From Anaerolineae bacterium (GTDB lineage: Bacteria; Chloroflexota; Anaerolineae; 4572-78; J111): DNA of 64,000 nt. Location: assembly GCA_023382535.1 (NCBI GenBank), contig JAHDWA010000003.1, positions 348,947 to 412,946 on the forward strand, written 5' to 3'. Both the position numbers and the translations under genes were made by a program. Shown here one piece after another: positions 15,508 to 23,945 of this stretch. The first letter of the stretch is position 1, and every line of letters starts with the position of its first letter. The notes beneath the pieces were generated by a model. The model was not told where the DNA came from. It was given only the letters and a program-made list of their open reading frames with translations, and made no database searches.

Positions 15508-16863
15508 ATGAAAAGAATGATGAATGTGGTGAGTCTGATTGCGCTTCTGGCCTTGCTCCTGACCCTGGCTCCGGCGGCCGTGCTGGCCCAGGAAGTGGTC
15601 TGCGAGCAGGATGCCGTGGTCCAGGCCGACGACTGGCTGTCGAAGCTGGCCGATAAATTCTACGGCGACGTGCTGGCTTACCAGGCCATCGCCGACGCCA
15701 CCAATGCCATGAACGCCACCGACAGCAGCTATGCCAAAATTGACAATCCAGACATCATCGAACCGGGCTGGAAATTGTGCATCCCTGCGTCTGAGTCGGC
15801 CCAGGCCGCCGTCGGCGCTCAAGCGGAGCAAACGGCGGTCCAAATGGACGCCCTGATCGCTGCCGCCAAAGAAGAAGGCATGCTGACTACCATCGCTCTA
15901 CCCCACGACTGGCTCAATTATGGCATCATGATCGAGAATTTCAAGGCCAAATATAGCCTGGAAGTCAACGAGCTCGACCCGAACGCGGGTTCCGGCGACG
16001 AACTGGAAGCCATTCGCGCGAACAAGGACAACAAAGGCCCGCAAGCGCCCGACGTGGTTGACGTCGGCTTTGCCTTTGGTCCCGCGGCCAAAGAAGAAGG
16101 ACTGCTCCAGCCCTACAAGGTTTCCACCTGGGCCTCTATTCCGCAAGAAGTGAAGGACCCGGAAGGTTACTGGTATGGCGATTACTACGGCGTGCTGGCG
16201 ATTGAAGTCAACACCGACGTGGTGCAAAATGTGCCCCAGGACTGGGCCGACCTGCTCAAGCCGGAGTACAAAGGTCAGGTGGCTTTGGCCGGCGATCCTC
16301 GCACCTCTAGCCAGGCCATTCAGTCGGTCTTGGCGGCGGGCCTGTCCCGCACCGGCGATCTCAACACGGCGCCCCAGGCCGGGCTTGAATTCTTCGCCGA
16401 ACTGAACCAGATGGGCAACTTTGTGCCGGTTATCGCGGATACAGGTCCAATTGCCAGTGGTGAAACGCCGATTACCCTGCAATGGGATTATTTGGCTTTG
16501 GCCGACCGGGACAACTTCGCCGGCAACCCCAATGTTGAGATCGTGATTCCCCAGTCGGCGGTCCTGGGCGGCGTCTATGTCCAGGGTATCAGCGCCTACG
16601 CGCCCCACCCGAACGCGGCTAAGCTGTGGATGGAGTACCTGTACTCTGACGAAGGCCAACTGGTCTGGTTGAGCGGCTACGGCCACCCGATTCGCTATCT
16701 TGACATGGCCAGGCGTGGGGTCATCCCGGCTGATCTGGCTGCTAAATTGCCGCCAGCGGAATTGTACGAAAAAGCGGTCTTCCCGACCTTAGAACAACTA
16801 AAGAATGCCCAGACCATCATCACCGAAAACTGGGATTCGGTTGTTAACGTTGACGTTCAATAA
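15508..16863 (+). CDS. ABC transporter substrate-binding protein with N-terminal LysM-like domain
   Basis: A 451-aa secreted binding protein of the iron/polyamine/thiamine (PotD/FbpA-like) class. A Sec signal peptide (about residues 1-26, ending AVLAQ) is followed by a LysM-like domain (about 27-90: DDWLSKLADKFYGDVLAYQAI...IEPGWKLCIP) with two cysteines that could form a disulfide, a linker, then the periplasmic-binding fold (LPHDWLNYG..., GPQAPDVVDVGFAF, GYWYGDYYGVLAIEVN, ITLQWDYLAL). LysM binds peptidoglycan or chitin-type glycans, so the protein may be held at the wall instead of by a lipid. GGAGGAG precedes the ATG at 15508. Substrate is not readable. Confidence 0.87.
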   Translation: MKRMMNVVSLIALLALLLTLAPAAVLAQEVVCEQDAVVQADDWLSKLADKFYGDVLAYQAIADATNAMNATDSSYAKIDNPDIIEPGWKLCIPASESAQAAVGAQAEQTAVQMDALIAAAKEEGMLTTIALPHDWLNYGIMIENFKAKYSLEVNELDPNAGSGDELEAIRANKDNKGPQAPDVVDVGFAFGPAAKEEGLLQPYKVSTWASIPQEVKDPEGYWYGDYYGVLAIEVNTDVVQNVPQDWADLLKPEYKGQVALAGDPRTSSQAIQSVLAAGLSRTGDLNTAPQAGLEFFAELNQMGNFVPVIADTGPIASGETPITLQWDYLALADRDNFAGNPNVEIVIPQSAVLGGVYVQGISAYAPHPNAAKLWMEYLYSDEGQLVWLSGYGHPIRYLDMARRGVIPADLAAKLPPAELYEKAVFPTLEQLKNAQTIITENWDSVVNVDVQ

Positions 16864-16870
16864 TTGATTT

Positions 16871-16915
16871 ATCTGAGGTGCGATGTACCTCCTGGAGAGG
16901 TATGTCGCACCCAGA
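16871..16915 (+). promoter_or_regulatory. intercistronic stem-loop after the binding-protein gene
   Basis: ATCTG-GGTGCGA (arm 1) pairs with TCGCACC-AGAT (arm 2), with an inner TACCTC/GAGGTA stem and single-base bulges. It lies 8-52 nt after the stop, with no T-run. Such hairpins often protect the upstream mRNA so that the binding protein is made in excess over the permeases. Confidence 0.65.
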
Positions 16916-16940
16916 TTCTTAGAGAGGGAGCTACCTAAAA

Positions 16941-17843
16941 GTGTCACAAGCGGCGGTGTCAGAATCGCACGGCGCACCCCTAGCCAGCGAGGTTACCCGT
17001 GGATTTTCCTGGGCCTGGGTAGGTGTGGTGCCTTTTTTCCTCTTTGCCGTCCTGTTTATGTTGTTACCGGCTGCCTCTCTCTTTACCGGCAGTTTTCAAG
17101 ACAGGCAGGGCAACTTTACCCTCGACAATATTATCGGTCTCTTTCAGCCTTTTATCTTAAACGCATATTCCCTCAGTATTCAGATTAGCCTGGTTACAGC
17201 CATCACCGGCGGCGTGTTTGGTTTTCTGGTGGCTTATGCGGTCATTCTTGGCGGCCTGCCCCGGCAAATACGCACGGCATTGATGACCTTTTGCGGAGTG
17301 GCCTCCAATTTTGCAGGTGTGCCGCTGGCGTTTGCTTTTATTTCTACCCTCGGTCGGGTTGGATTTATCACCGTTCTATTCAGAGAGATACTGGGTTTGA
17401 ATCTCTACGATATGGGCTTTAATCTCTATGGGTTTTGGGGATTGAGCCTGGTCTATTTGTACTTTCAATTGCCGCTGATGGTGTTGATTATTTCACCGGC
17501 GCTGGATGGCCTCAAGCGGGAGTGGCGTGAGGCCTCGGAAAATTTGGGGGCCAGCCGCTGGCAATATTGGCGTTACGTGGCTTTACCGATCTTGTTACCT
17601 TCGCTGCTGGGGGCGATTATACTCTTATTTGGCAACTCGTTTGGGGCCTATGCGACCGCGGCAGCCCTGGCCAGTACTTCCTTAAATCTGGCGACCATTG
17701 TCATCGGCGCGCAGATTCGCGGCGATGTGTTGAATAATCCGGGCCTGGGTTATGCCCTGGCCCTGGGAATGGTCGTGGTCATGGCGGTCTCGATCACCGG
17801 CTACTCCTTGCTGCAACGGCGGACGGAAAGGTGGTTGCGATGA
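16941..17843 (+). CDS. ABC transporter permease 1 (PotB/FbpB-like)
   Basis: A 300-aa inner-membrane permease with about six membrane segments. The cytoplasmic EAA loop is visible as EASENLGASRWQYWRYVALPILLPS (about residues 193-217), which docks the ATPase. Start is a GTG at 16941 with GAGGGAG roughly 10 nt upstream. The end overlaps the second permease by ATGA. It forms the channel with the next gene. Confidence 0.9.
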   Translation: MSQAAVSESHGAPLASEVTRGFSWAWVGVVPFFLFAVLFMLLPAASLFTGSFQDRQGNFTLDNIIGLFQPFILNAYSLSIQISLVTAITGGVFGFLVAYAVILGGLPRQIRTALMTFCGVASNFAGVPLAFAFISTLGRVGFITVLFREILGLNLYDMGFNLYGFWGLSLVYLYFQLPLMVLIISPALDGLKREWREASENLGASRWQYWRYVALPILLPSLLGAIILLFGNSFGAYATAAALASTSLNLATIVIGAQIRGDVLNNPGLGYALALGMVVVMAVSITGYSLLQRRTERWLR

Positions 17844-18628
17844 AAAGAGGCAGTTTTTGGTCCTGGTTCTGGGTTAGCCTGGGTTGGCTTTACTTTATCC
17901 TGCCATTGCTGGGTACCTTTCTCTTCTCGCTGAGGGCCAGGAAAGACACCTTGAGTTTCCTGGCCTACGAAAACGTGTTTAAGGACCCCAGATTCTGGGA
18001 TACCTTTAGCTTTTCCGCACTCATGGCTACGCTGACCATTGTCGTTAGCGTGCTGCTTATTGTGCCGACAGCCTATTGGGTGCAGTTGCGTCTGCCCCAC
18101 CTGCGCCCCATCATCGAGTTGATGACGCTGATGCCCTTTGTGATTCCCACGATTGTGTTGGTCTTCGGCCTGATCAGGGTGTTTAGCCGCCCACCCCTGG
18201 CCCTGACCGGGAACACTTTTACCACCAATATCTTGCTGATCGCCGGCTATACCGTGTTATCTTTTCCCTATATGTACCGTGCTGTTGACACCGGCTTGCG
18301 GGCTATTGACGTCCGCACCTTAACCGAAGCAGCCCAAAGTTTGGGTGCAGGCTGGCCGACAATTCTGTTTCAGGTCATTTTTCCCAATGTGCGAGTCGCT
18401 TTGTTAAGCGGCGCTTTTTTGACTTTTGCCATCGTTATGGGGGAATATGTGCTGGCGACTTTCCTGGCCCGGCCGGCTTTTGCCCCTTACCTGGTGCTGC
18501 TGGGGCAAGCCCGAGCTTATGAACCGGCTGCTCTGGCTATCATCAGTTTTGCCTTGACCTGGGTCTGTATTGGCCTGATCCAATTCATCGGGCGTGGTCA
18601 GGAGAGTAGCCTGGCGGGTACACACTAA
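17840..18628 (+). CDS. ABC transporter permease 2 (PotC/FbpB-like)
   Basis: A 262-aa permease with six predicted membrane segments, starting MKRGSFWSWFWVSLGWLYF. The EAA loop is EAAQSLGAGWPTILFQVIFPNVR. The ATG at 17840 overlaps the TGA of permease 1, which fixes the start over the GTG three codons earlier. A short AAATCCAAAATCT repeat separates it from the ATPase gene. Confidence 0.9.
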   Translation: MKRGSFWSWFWVSLGWLYFILPLLGTFLFSLRARKDTLSFLAYENVFKDPRFWDTFSFSALMATLTIVVSVLLIVPTAYWVQLRLPHLRPIIELMTLMPFVIPTIVLVFGLIRVFSRPPLALTGNTFTTNILLIAGYTVLSFPYMYRAVDTGLRAIDVRTLTEAAQSLGAGWPTILFQVIFPNVRVALLSGAFLTFAIVMGEYVLATFLARPAFAPYLVLLGQARAYEPAALAIISFALTWVCIGLIQFIGRGQESSLAGTH

Positions 18629-18690
18629 AAATTTAAGATTTTAGATTTACGATTTAAGCCATAAAATCCAAAATCTAAAATCCAAAAACG
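18629..18690. repeat. AAATCTAAAATCC-type tandem repeats
   Basis: TTTAAGATTTTAGATTTACG on the left and AAATCCAAAATCTAAAATCC on the right form an inverted array of about 7-nt units. The same unit occurs at 25719-25755 and, in related form, at 149-180. Confidence 0.7.
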
Positions 18691-18701
18691 GAAGTAGGAT
18701 T

Positions 18702-19760
18702 ATGGCTTTTCTTGAATTGACCAATGTGCGTAAAAGTTTCGGCCAATTTGTTGCTGTCGAAAACTTCAACCTCCAGGTCCAGAAAGGTGAGTTTATCTCC
18801 TTTTTGGGGCCAAGTGGCTGCGGTAAAACAACGACCCTGCGTATGATCGCCGGCTTTGAAAAACCTACTTCCGGCACCATTAAAATCAATGGCGCAGATG
18901 TAACTTACACGCCGCCTAACCAGCGCAACGTCGGCATGGTTTTTCAATCGTATGCCTTGTTTCCCAACATGACCGTCGGTGGCAACATTGGCTTTGGTTT
19001 GAAGATTGCCAAAAAACCGGGAGACGAGATCAAAAAGCGGGTCGAAGAGATGCTGTCCCTGATTCACCTGCCGGGCTACGGTAGCCGCTATCCTTATCAA
19101 CTCTCTGGCGGCCAGCAGCAGCGGGTGGCCCTGGCCCGCGCCCTGGCTATCCAGCCGCAGGTGCTGCTGCTGGACGAACCGCTGTCAGCCCTCGACGCCA
19201 AAATCCGGGTTGAACTCCGCTCCGAAATCCGGCGTATCCAGCAAGAGTTGGGCATTACCACCATTTATGTGACGCACGACCAGGAAGAGGCGTTATCGCT
19301 GTCGGATCGAATTGTGGTTATGAGCGCGGGTAAAATGGAACAGGTCGGCACGCCCTTTGAGATTTACAACTTCCCCCGCACCCAGTTTGTGGCCTCGTTT
19401 GTCGGCACGTTGAACCAGCTTCAATGCAAGGTAGTGGATGCGGCCAAGGGCCTCCTGGCTCACAACGGCCAGTATCTCACCACCACCTCGCCGGTCGAGG
19501 CCGGTAATGGCGCGGCAGTCCGGGTTATGCTCCGGCCCGAAGAACTGCACCTGGGTCAGCACGAGGGTGAGAATCAGTTGACGGGCGAGGTAAAAACTGT
19601 CACGTTTCTGGGCTCGATTGTGCGGATGGAAGTTAACCTGAACGATGCCACTGTTACCCTGGATGCCCTGAATGAACGCAAGCTCAACCTGCCCGAGGTC
19701 GGCCAATCACAAACCGTCTCCTTTCCTCCGCACGCCTGCTGGGTCATGCCGGAGGCTTAA
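18702..19760 (+). CDS. ABC transporter ATP-binding protein (PotA/FbpC-like)
   Basis: A 352-aa ATPase. Walker A GPSGCGKTTTLRM, Q-loop VFQSYALFPNMTV, signature LSGGQQQRVALARALA, Walker B QVLLLDEPLSALD and H-loop TIYVTHDQEEAL are all intact. A C-terminal TOBE-like domain (about residues 235-350) gives the class used by spermidine, iron and sugar importers. It is the last gene of the operon and is followed by a terminator at 19792. Confidence 0.93.
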   Translation: MAFLELTNVRKSFGQFVAVENFNLQVQKGEFISFLGPSGCGKTTTLRMIAGFEKPTSGTIKINGADVTYTPPNQRNVGMVFQSYALFPNMTVGGNIGFGLKIAKKPGDEIKKRVEEMLSLIHLPGYGSRYPYQLSGGQQQRVALARALAIQPQVLLLDEPLSALDAKIRVELRSEIRRIQQELGITTIYVTHDQEEALSLSDRIVVMSAGKMEQVGTPFEIYNFPRTQFVASFVGTLNQLQCKVVDAAKGLLAHNGQYLTTTSPVEAGNGAAVRVMLRPEELHLGQHEGENQLTGEVKTVTFLGSIVRMEVNLNDATVTLDALNERKLNLPEVGQSQTVSFPPHACWVMPEA

Positions 19761-19791
19761 ATCGGCTTATCCAAGCTAATTTTTATTGTCG

Positions 19792-19823
19792 AAAGGTTCG
19801 ATGCTGCTTCATCGAGCCTTTTT
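19792..19823 (+). terminator. rho-independent terminator of the ABC operon
   Basis: AAAGGTTCGATG pairs with CATCGAGCCTTT (one mismatch) over a 6-nt loop and is followed by a run of T. It lies about 30 nt past the ATPase stop. Confidence 0.78.
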
Positions 19824-19884
19824 TGCTACTTTAAAGCTGGCTAGGTATGCTATCAGCCGTAAGAATGACTGGTCATGAGGGACT

Positions 19885-21138
19885 ATGAAATTTTATAACG
19901 CGCTCACTCAAAATATCGAAACCTTTGTGCCGCAAAAGGAACCCATTACCATTTATGTCTGCGGTATCACTCCGTACGATACCACCCATTTGGGCCACGC
20001 CTTTACCTATACCGCTTTTGACGTTCTCATCCGTTATCTTGAATTCCGTGGGTTCCCGGTGCGGTACGTTCAGAACGTAACCGATATTGACGACGATATT
20101 CTGCGCAAAGCCAGGGAGGTAGGCGAAGACTGGCTAACGCTTGGCAACCGCTGGACGGCCCATTTTATTCAGGACATGCAGGCGTTGAATGTCCGCGCCC
20201 CCGACCATTACCCCCGCGCCACCGACGTTATCCCCGGTATTGTCGAAGCGGTTCAAAAGCTGCTGAAGAGAGATGTGGCTTATGAGGCGGCGGGCAATGT
20301 TTACTTTGATATAGCCGCCTGGCCGGCCTATGGCCAACTCAGCCATCTGCCGCGCGAGGACATGCTTCCCGTGGCCAACGAACATGGCAACCGGCCAGAC
20401 GACCCGCACAAGCGTCACCCCCTTGATTTTGTATTGTGGCAGGCCCAGGCTCCCGGCGAGCCAGCCTGGCCCAGTCCCTGGGGCATGGGTCGCCCTGGCT
20501 GGCATATCGAGTGTTCCACCATGTCTACCAGCCTGCTGGGCCCAACCCTGGATCTGCACGGCGGCGGCGCCGACCTGATTTTTCCGCACCACGAAAGCGA
20601 AATTGCTCAGGCCGAGGGAACTACCGGGCAGCATCCCTTTGTGCGTTTTTGGCTGCATACGGCCATGGTGGGGCATGAAGGAGAGAAAATGAGCAAATCC
20701 CTGGGCAACCTGGTGATGGTCAGAGATTTGCTAAAGGAGTGGTCGGCCGACGCCCTGCGCCTCTATCTGGGCCAGCATCATTATCGGTCTGCCTGGAGCC
20801 ATGATCTGGCAGAATTGGCAGAGGCGGAACGGCTGGCGCAACGCCTGCGCGACGCCGTGACCAGCGTTAGCGGCAGCGGGCCGGCCCTGGATGTCTCCGC
20901 GGTTCAAGCTTCGTTTAGCAAAGCGATGGACGACGATTTGGACACGCCGGCAGCGATAGGGCGGTTGGAACAATTGGCCGGGGAAATCATCGAGGCCGGC
21001 CAGGCAGGGCAAGATGTGCAGGCGGCTCAGGCAGCCCTGCGCGCCCTGGGTCAAGTTTTTGGCCTGCGCCTGGACAGCCCCGCCGCTGAAGAGCGCGTCA
21101 CGGTTGGTTGGAATGAGCATCTCAAACGCTTTGTTTAA
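19885..21138 (+). CDS. MshC-like cysteine ligase (CysRS paralogue without anticodon domain)
   Basis: A 417-aa class I aminoacyl-tRNA-synthetase-like ligase that activates cysteine with ATP. It carries VCGITPYDTTHLGHAFTY, where CysRS has CGPTVYD..HIGN/H but MshC has CGITPYDATHLGHA. VQNVTDIDDDIL, GEPAWPSPWGMGRPGWHIECSTMS, HGGGADLIFPHHESEIAQAE and KMSKSLGNLV follow the MshC pattern closely. Zinc ligands (Cys, Cys, His, Glu) are present. The length is that of MshC (about 410 aa), with a helical DALR-like region and no anticodon-binding end. MshC joins cysteine to glucosaminyl-inositol in mycothiol synthesis, a mainly actinobacterial thiol. Whether this host makes mycothiol, or uses another amine acceptor, cannot be seen here. 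Confidence 0.82.
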   Translation: MKFYNALTQNIETFVPQKEPITIYVCGITPYDTTHLGHAFTYTAFDVLIRYLEFRGFPVRYVQNVTDIDDDILRKAREVGEDWLTLGNRWTAHFIQDMQALNVRAPDHYPRATDVIPGIVEAVQKLLKRDVAYEAAGNVYFDIAAWPAYGQLSHLPREDMLPVANEHGNRPDDPHKRHPLDFVLWQAQAPGEPAWPSPWGMGRPGWHIECSTMSTSLLGPTLDLHGGGADLIFPHHESEIAQAEGTTGQHPFVRFWLHTAMVGHEGEKMSKSLGNLVMVRDLLKEWSADALRLYLGQHHYRSAWSHDLAELAEAERLAQRLRDAVTSVSGSGPALDVSAVQASFSKAMDDDLDTPAAIGRLEQLAGEIIEAGQAGQDVQAAQAALRALGQVFGLRLDSPAAEERVTVGWNEHLKRFV

Positions 21139-21140
21139 GG

Positions 21141-22163
21141 CTACATTCCCCTGGCAATCAAAGCCGGTAACTGCTCCACCCGGGGTGACAACCGCAACTG
21201 GTAGCACGGCGCCTGCTCGACCAGTTTGCCGAGCAGGTACAGGGTTTGGCCGATGGCGGCTTTGTCCCAGCCCTCGATAGCCTGGGGCATAAGCTGCAAA
21301 ACGGCCTCCTTGGGGCTGACTTCGACCAGCTCACTCTGGCCTAACCCCGGGATCACCTGCGGAAAGAAGATGCCGCCCGCCACACCCGAAGCTGCCCACG
21401 GCTCGGCAAAGGCCTCCTCCGCCCGAAAGACCCGTTTCTGCGGCCCGGCCGGAGCTAATAAATCTATTACCTCAGCCTCAGCCTTAGCCTCAGCCTCTAC
21501 TGGAATAAACCGCCGCAGCCCCTCGAATCGTGCCAGCGAGTCATCAAAGGCGCTCAAGCGGCCCGGATAAGCCAGCGCCTCTACCTGCCCATCGGTCCGC
21601 AGCCTCAACAGCGGCGAGTCGTTGCTGAGCAGCTTCCAGCCCGCATTCAACAGGGCCAGGCCGGTAGTTGTCTTGCCTGCGCCCATCTGCCCCGAAATCA
21701 GGGCGGCCTTGCCGGTGGGGGCCAGACTAGCAAAGGCGTGCAGCGGAAACCAGCCCCGGCGGCGGTAGAGCGGGGCCAGCGAAATCAGCAGGACATCCTC
21801 GAACGCGCCGTAAGCCTCCAGCGTGTTGCGCGTCACTGCGCCCACCAGCCGCTGCTGGTCCAAATCTACCGTAATCAAGCCGTACTTGGGCATGCGAATA
21901 GCGACGAGGTGGCCCTGCCCGTAGTAGCCCACCAGCGGCCCCTCCGAAATGACCGGCATCCCCGGTGGGGGAGGCGGTGCGCTGGGCAGTTTGTGGATGT
22001 GCCAGCCGATAAAGACATCGCTGCCTGCTCCGTTCAGGCGCGGCAAATGGCCGTAAACTTCCTCGAAGCGCTCGCGTAGGGGCAGGTCGGGGCTTTGAAA
22101 GGCCAGTTTCAGCCCGTGCAGGTCAACGACAATGGGCGGGGCGGTGGGTTGGGTCAGGTTCAT
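21141..22163 (-). CDS. HprK-like serine kinase-related P-loop protein (copy 2)
   Basis: A 340-aa HPr-kinase-like P-loop protein. FPLHAFASLAPTGKAALISGQMGAGKTTTGLALL contains the conserved His-Ala and the Walker A loop GQMGAGKTT (about residues 165-180), followed by KLLSNDSPLLRLR with the acidic residue after strand two. The N-terminal part (VYGHLP...DVFIGWHIHKLP) is the variable substrate-recognition half. A charged insert EAEAKAEAEV is encoded by a short GCCTCAGC-type repeat. Start at 22163 is chosen by match to the other copies; the frame is open to 22226. It converges on the MshC-like gene and diverges from the TIR gene at 22247. Confidence 0.72.
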   Translation of the reverse strand: MNLTQPTAPPIVVDLHGLKLAFQSPDLPLRERFEEVYGHLPRLNGAGSDVFIGWHIHKLPSAPPPPPGMPVISEGPLVGYYGQGHLVAIRMPKYGLITVDLDQQRLVGAVTRNTLEAYGAFEDVLLISLAPLYRRRGWFPLHAFASLAPTGKAALISGQMGAGKTTTGLALLNAGWKLLSNDSPLLRLRTDGQVEALAYPGRLSAFDDSLARFEGLRRFIPVEAEAKAEAEVIDLLAPAGPQKRVFRAEEAFAEPWAASGVAGGIFFPQVIPGLGQSELVEVSPKEAVLQLMPQAIEGWDKAAIGQTLYLLGKLVEQAPCYQLRLSPRVEQLPALIARGM

Positions 22164-22246
22164 CGCTAAAAAATCCCTTGTGAGATAGTGTGTTTGGCAG
22201 TATAATGGGTAAAGATAAGCTGTCAAATAGGCAGAATAACTAGAAA

Positions 22247-23932
22247 ATGTCCAAAAGTTACGACTTCGCCAAAATACGTAAACTTCTAATTGAAGGTTTT
22301 GTGGATGATGAACTGCGCGCTTTCTGTTTCGACTCCCCTGAATTTAGGTCAGTGTACCATCAATTAACCCAAAAAACTGACAAAACCGATGTTGTGCAAA
22401 AATTACTGGCTCACGCTGAAAAGCAAATGCTGATTGACCAACTTTTAGCTTGGGCTAGAGAACAAAATCCGGTTCGGTACGAAACAAATCAACCGTATGA
22501 AACCTCCGAAGTGAAGGTAAACCTTACGTCTAAGGTTTCGTCTCACCGCCTCCGGATTTTCCTTTGTCATGCCTCTGCCGATAAGGAAGTAGTGCGTGAG
22601 TTGTACCATCGCCTCCTGGCTGATGGTTTTGAACCCTGGTTGGATGAAGAAGATTTACTGCCTGGCCAGAAGTGGCAATTAGAGATTCCCAAAGCAGTAC
22701 GGTCTGCCGATTTGGTAATTGTTTGTCTTTCTCGTCAATCCATTACGAAAGCGGGTTATGTTCAGAAAGAGATCAGGTTCGCGTTGGAGGTAGCGGAGCA
22801 ACAACCAGAAGAATCCATCTTTTTGATTCCGCTCAGGCTAGAGGATTGTATTGTGCCTGAAATGTTGCGTGAATGGCACTGGGTTGATTTTTTTCACCCG
22901 AAGGGCTACGAACGTTTGGTGCGGTCTTTACGCAAAAAGGCGGAGGCGAAGATAGAGGCTGAGGCTAAGGCTGAGACAGAATCCAAAGGGAAGGTTGAGC
23001 CTGTTATCGGCAAGAAAAAGCCAAGGCCAAAAGTTCCTCCCGCCGATCGTTATCTTGGCGGGGTGAGAGATGAAGAAGCGATGGCCTACTTCCGCGAGCG
23101 CTTGAGCCGCCAGGAGGATAAAACCAAGCCGGAGCAGAAAACCACTGACCCCCAACCCCCGACCCCTCTCCCCCATATCCTGCCCCGCCGCTTCGACTTT
23201 GAGCCGGAAATGATCCTCATCCCCGCCGGGGAGTTCTTGATGGGCAGCGATCCCAAAGTGGATAAACGTGCGCGGGAAAACGAGCAGCCTCAGCACGTTT
23301 TAGCATTGCCTGACTATTACATGGCCAAAACACCGGTGACTAACACTCAATATGTTGCTTTCATCCAGGCCAGTGGACACGAACCGCCAGAGCATTGGCA
23401 GAACAACCAACCACCAAATGATCAAGAAAATCATCCCGTTGTGGGTGTATCCTGGGATGATGCCGTAGCCTACTGTCGTTGGCTGGCTGAAACGACCGGC
23501 AAACCCTACCGTCTGCCCAGCGAAGCCGAGTGGGAAAAGGGCGCCCGAGGTACGGATGGCCGCATCTATCCCTGGGGCAACCAATGGGACGCTAAGCGGT
23601 GTAATGCTGCCAAAGGAAGGAAAGGCAGTACGACGCCGGTAGACGCTTATCCCGCCGGGGCCAGCCCTTACGGTCTGTTGGATATGACCGGCAATGTCTG
23701 GGAGTGGACACGGAGTTTGTGGGGGAAGGATTGGGTGAAGCCGGATTTTGGCTATCCCTATAATCCTGTGGATGATCGGGAAGATGTGGAAGCCACTGGT
23801 TATCGAGTAATGCGTGGGGGTTCATTCTTCAATCGTATTCCCATTATGCGTTGCACTTACCGGGATAGAAATGGCCAGAGAGATTGGTATAGATATTATG
23901 GGTTTCGAGTGCTGGTGTCCCCATTTTCTTAA
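22247..23932 (+). CDS. EAD-TIR-FGE fusion (conflict-system-type effector protein)
   Basis: A 561-aa three-part protein. Residues 1 to about 80 (DFAKIRKLLIEGFVDDELRAFCF...) form a small helical effector-associated, death-like domain. Residues about 102-220 are a TIR domain: RIFLCHASADKEVVRELYHRL, WLDEEDLLPGQKWQLEI and an AGYVQKEIRFAL helix with the Glu expected for NAD hydrolysis. A charged linker follows. Residues about 325-560 are a formylglycine-generating-enzyme/SUMF1-like domain: MILIPAGEFLMGSD, NHPVVGVSWDDAVAYCRWL, YRLPSEAEWEKGARG, GLLDMTGNVWEWTRSLW, VMRGGSF and YYGFRVL. The two catalytic cysteines of true FGE are not evident, so it may act as a ligand-binding C-type-lectin-like fold. 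Such modules are known from NTP-dependent immune and apoptosis-like systems. The gene stands alone. GC content is lower than that of its flanks. Confidence 0.85.
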   Translation: MSKSYDFAKIRKLLIEGFVDDELRAFCFDSPEFRSVYHQLTQKTDKTDVVQKLLAHAEKQMLIDQLLAWAREQNPVRYETNQPYETSEVKVNLTSKVSSHRLRIFLCHASADKEVVRELYHRLLADGFEPWLDEEDLLPGQKWQLEIPKAVRSADLVIVCLSRQSITKAGYVQKEIRFALEVAEQQPEESIFLIPLRLEDCIVPEMLREWHWVDFFHPKGYERLVRSLRKKAEAKIEAEAKAETESKGKVEPVIGKKKPRPKVPPADRYLGGVRDEEAMAYFRERLSRQEDKTKPEQKTTDPQPPTPLPHILPRRFDFEPEMILIPAGEFLMGSDPKVDKRARENEQPQHVLALPDYYMAKTPVTNTQYVAFIQASGHEPPEHWQNNQPPNDQENHPVVGVSWDDAVAYCRWLAETTGKPYRLPSEAEWEKGARGTDGRIYPWGNQWDAKRCNAAKGRKGSTTPVDAYPAGASPYGLLDMTGNVWEWTRSLWGKDWVKPDFGYPYNPVDDREDVEATGYRVMRGGSFFNRIPIMRCTYRDRNGQRDWYRYYGFRVLVSPFS

Positions 23933-23945
23933 CTCTGGCCTCTGA

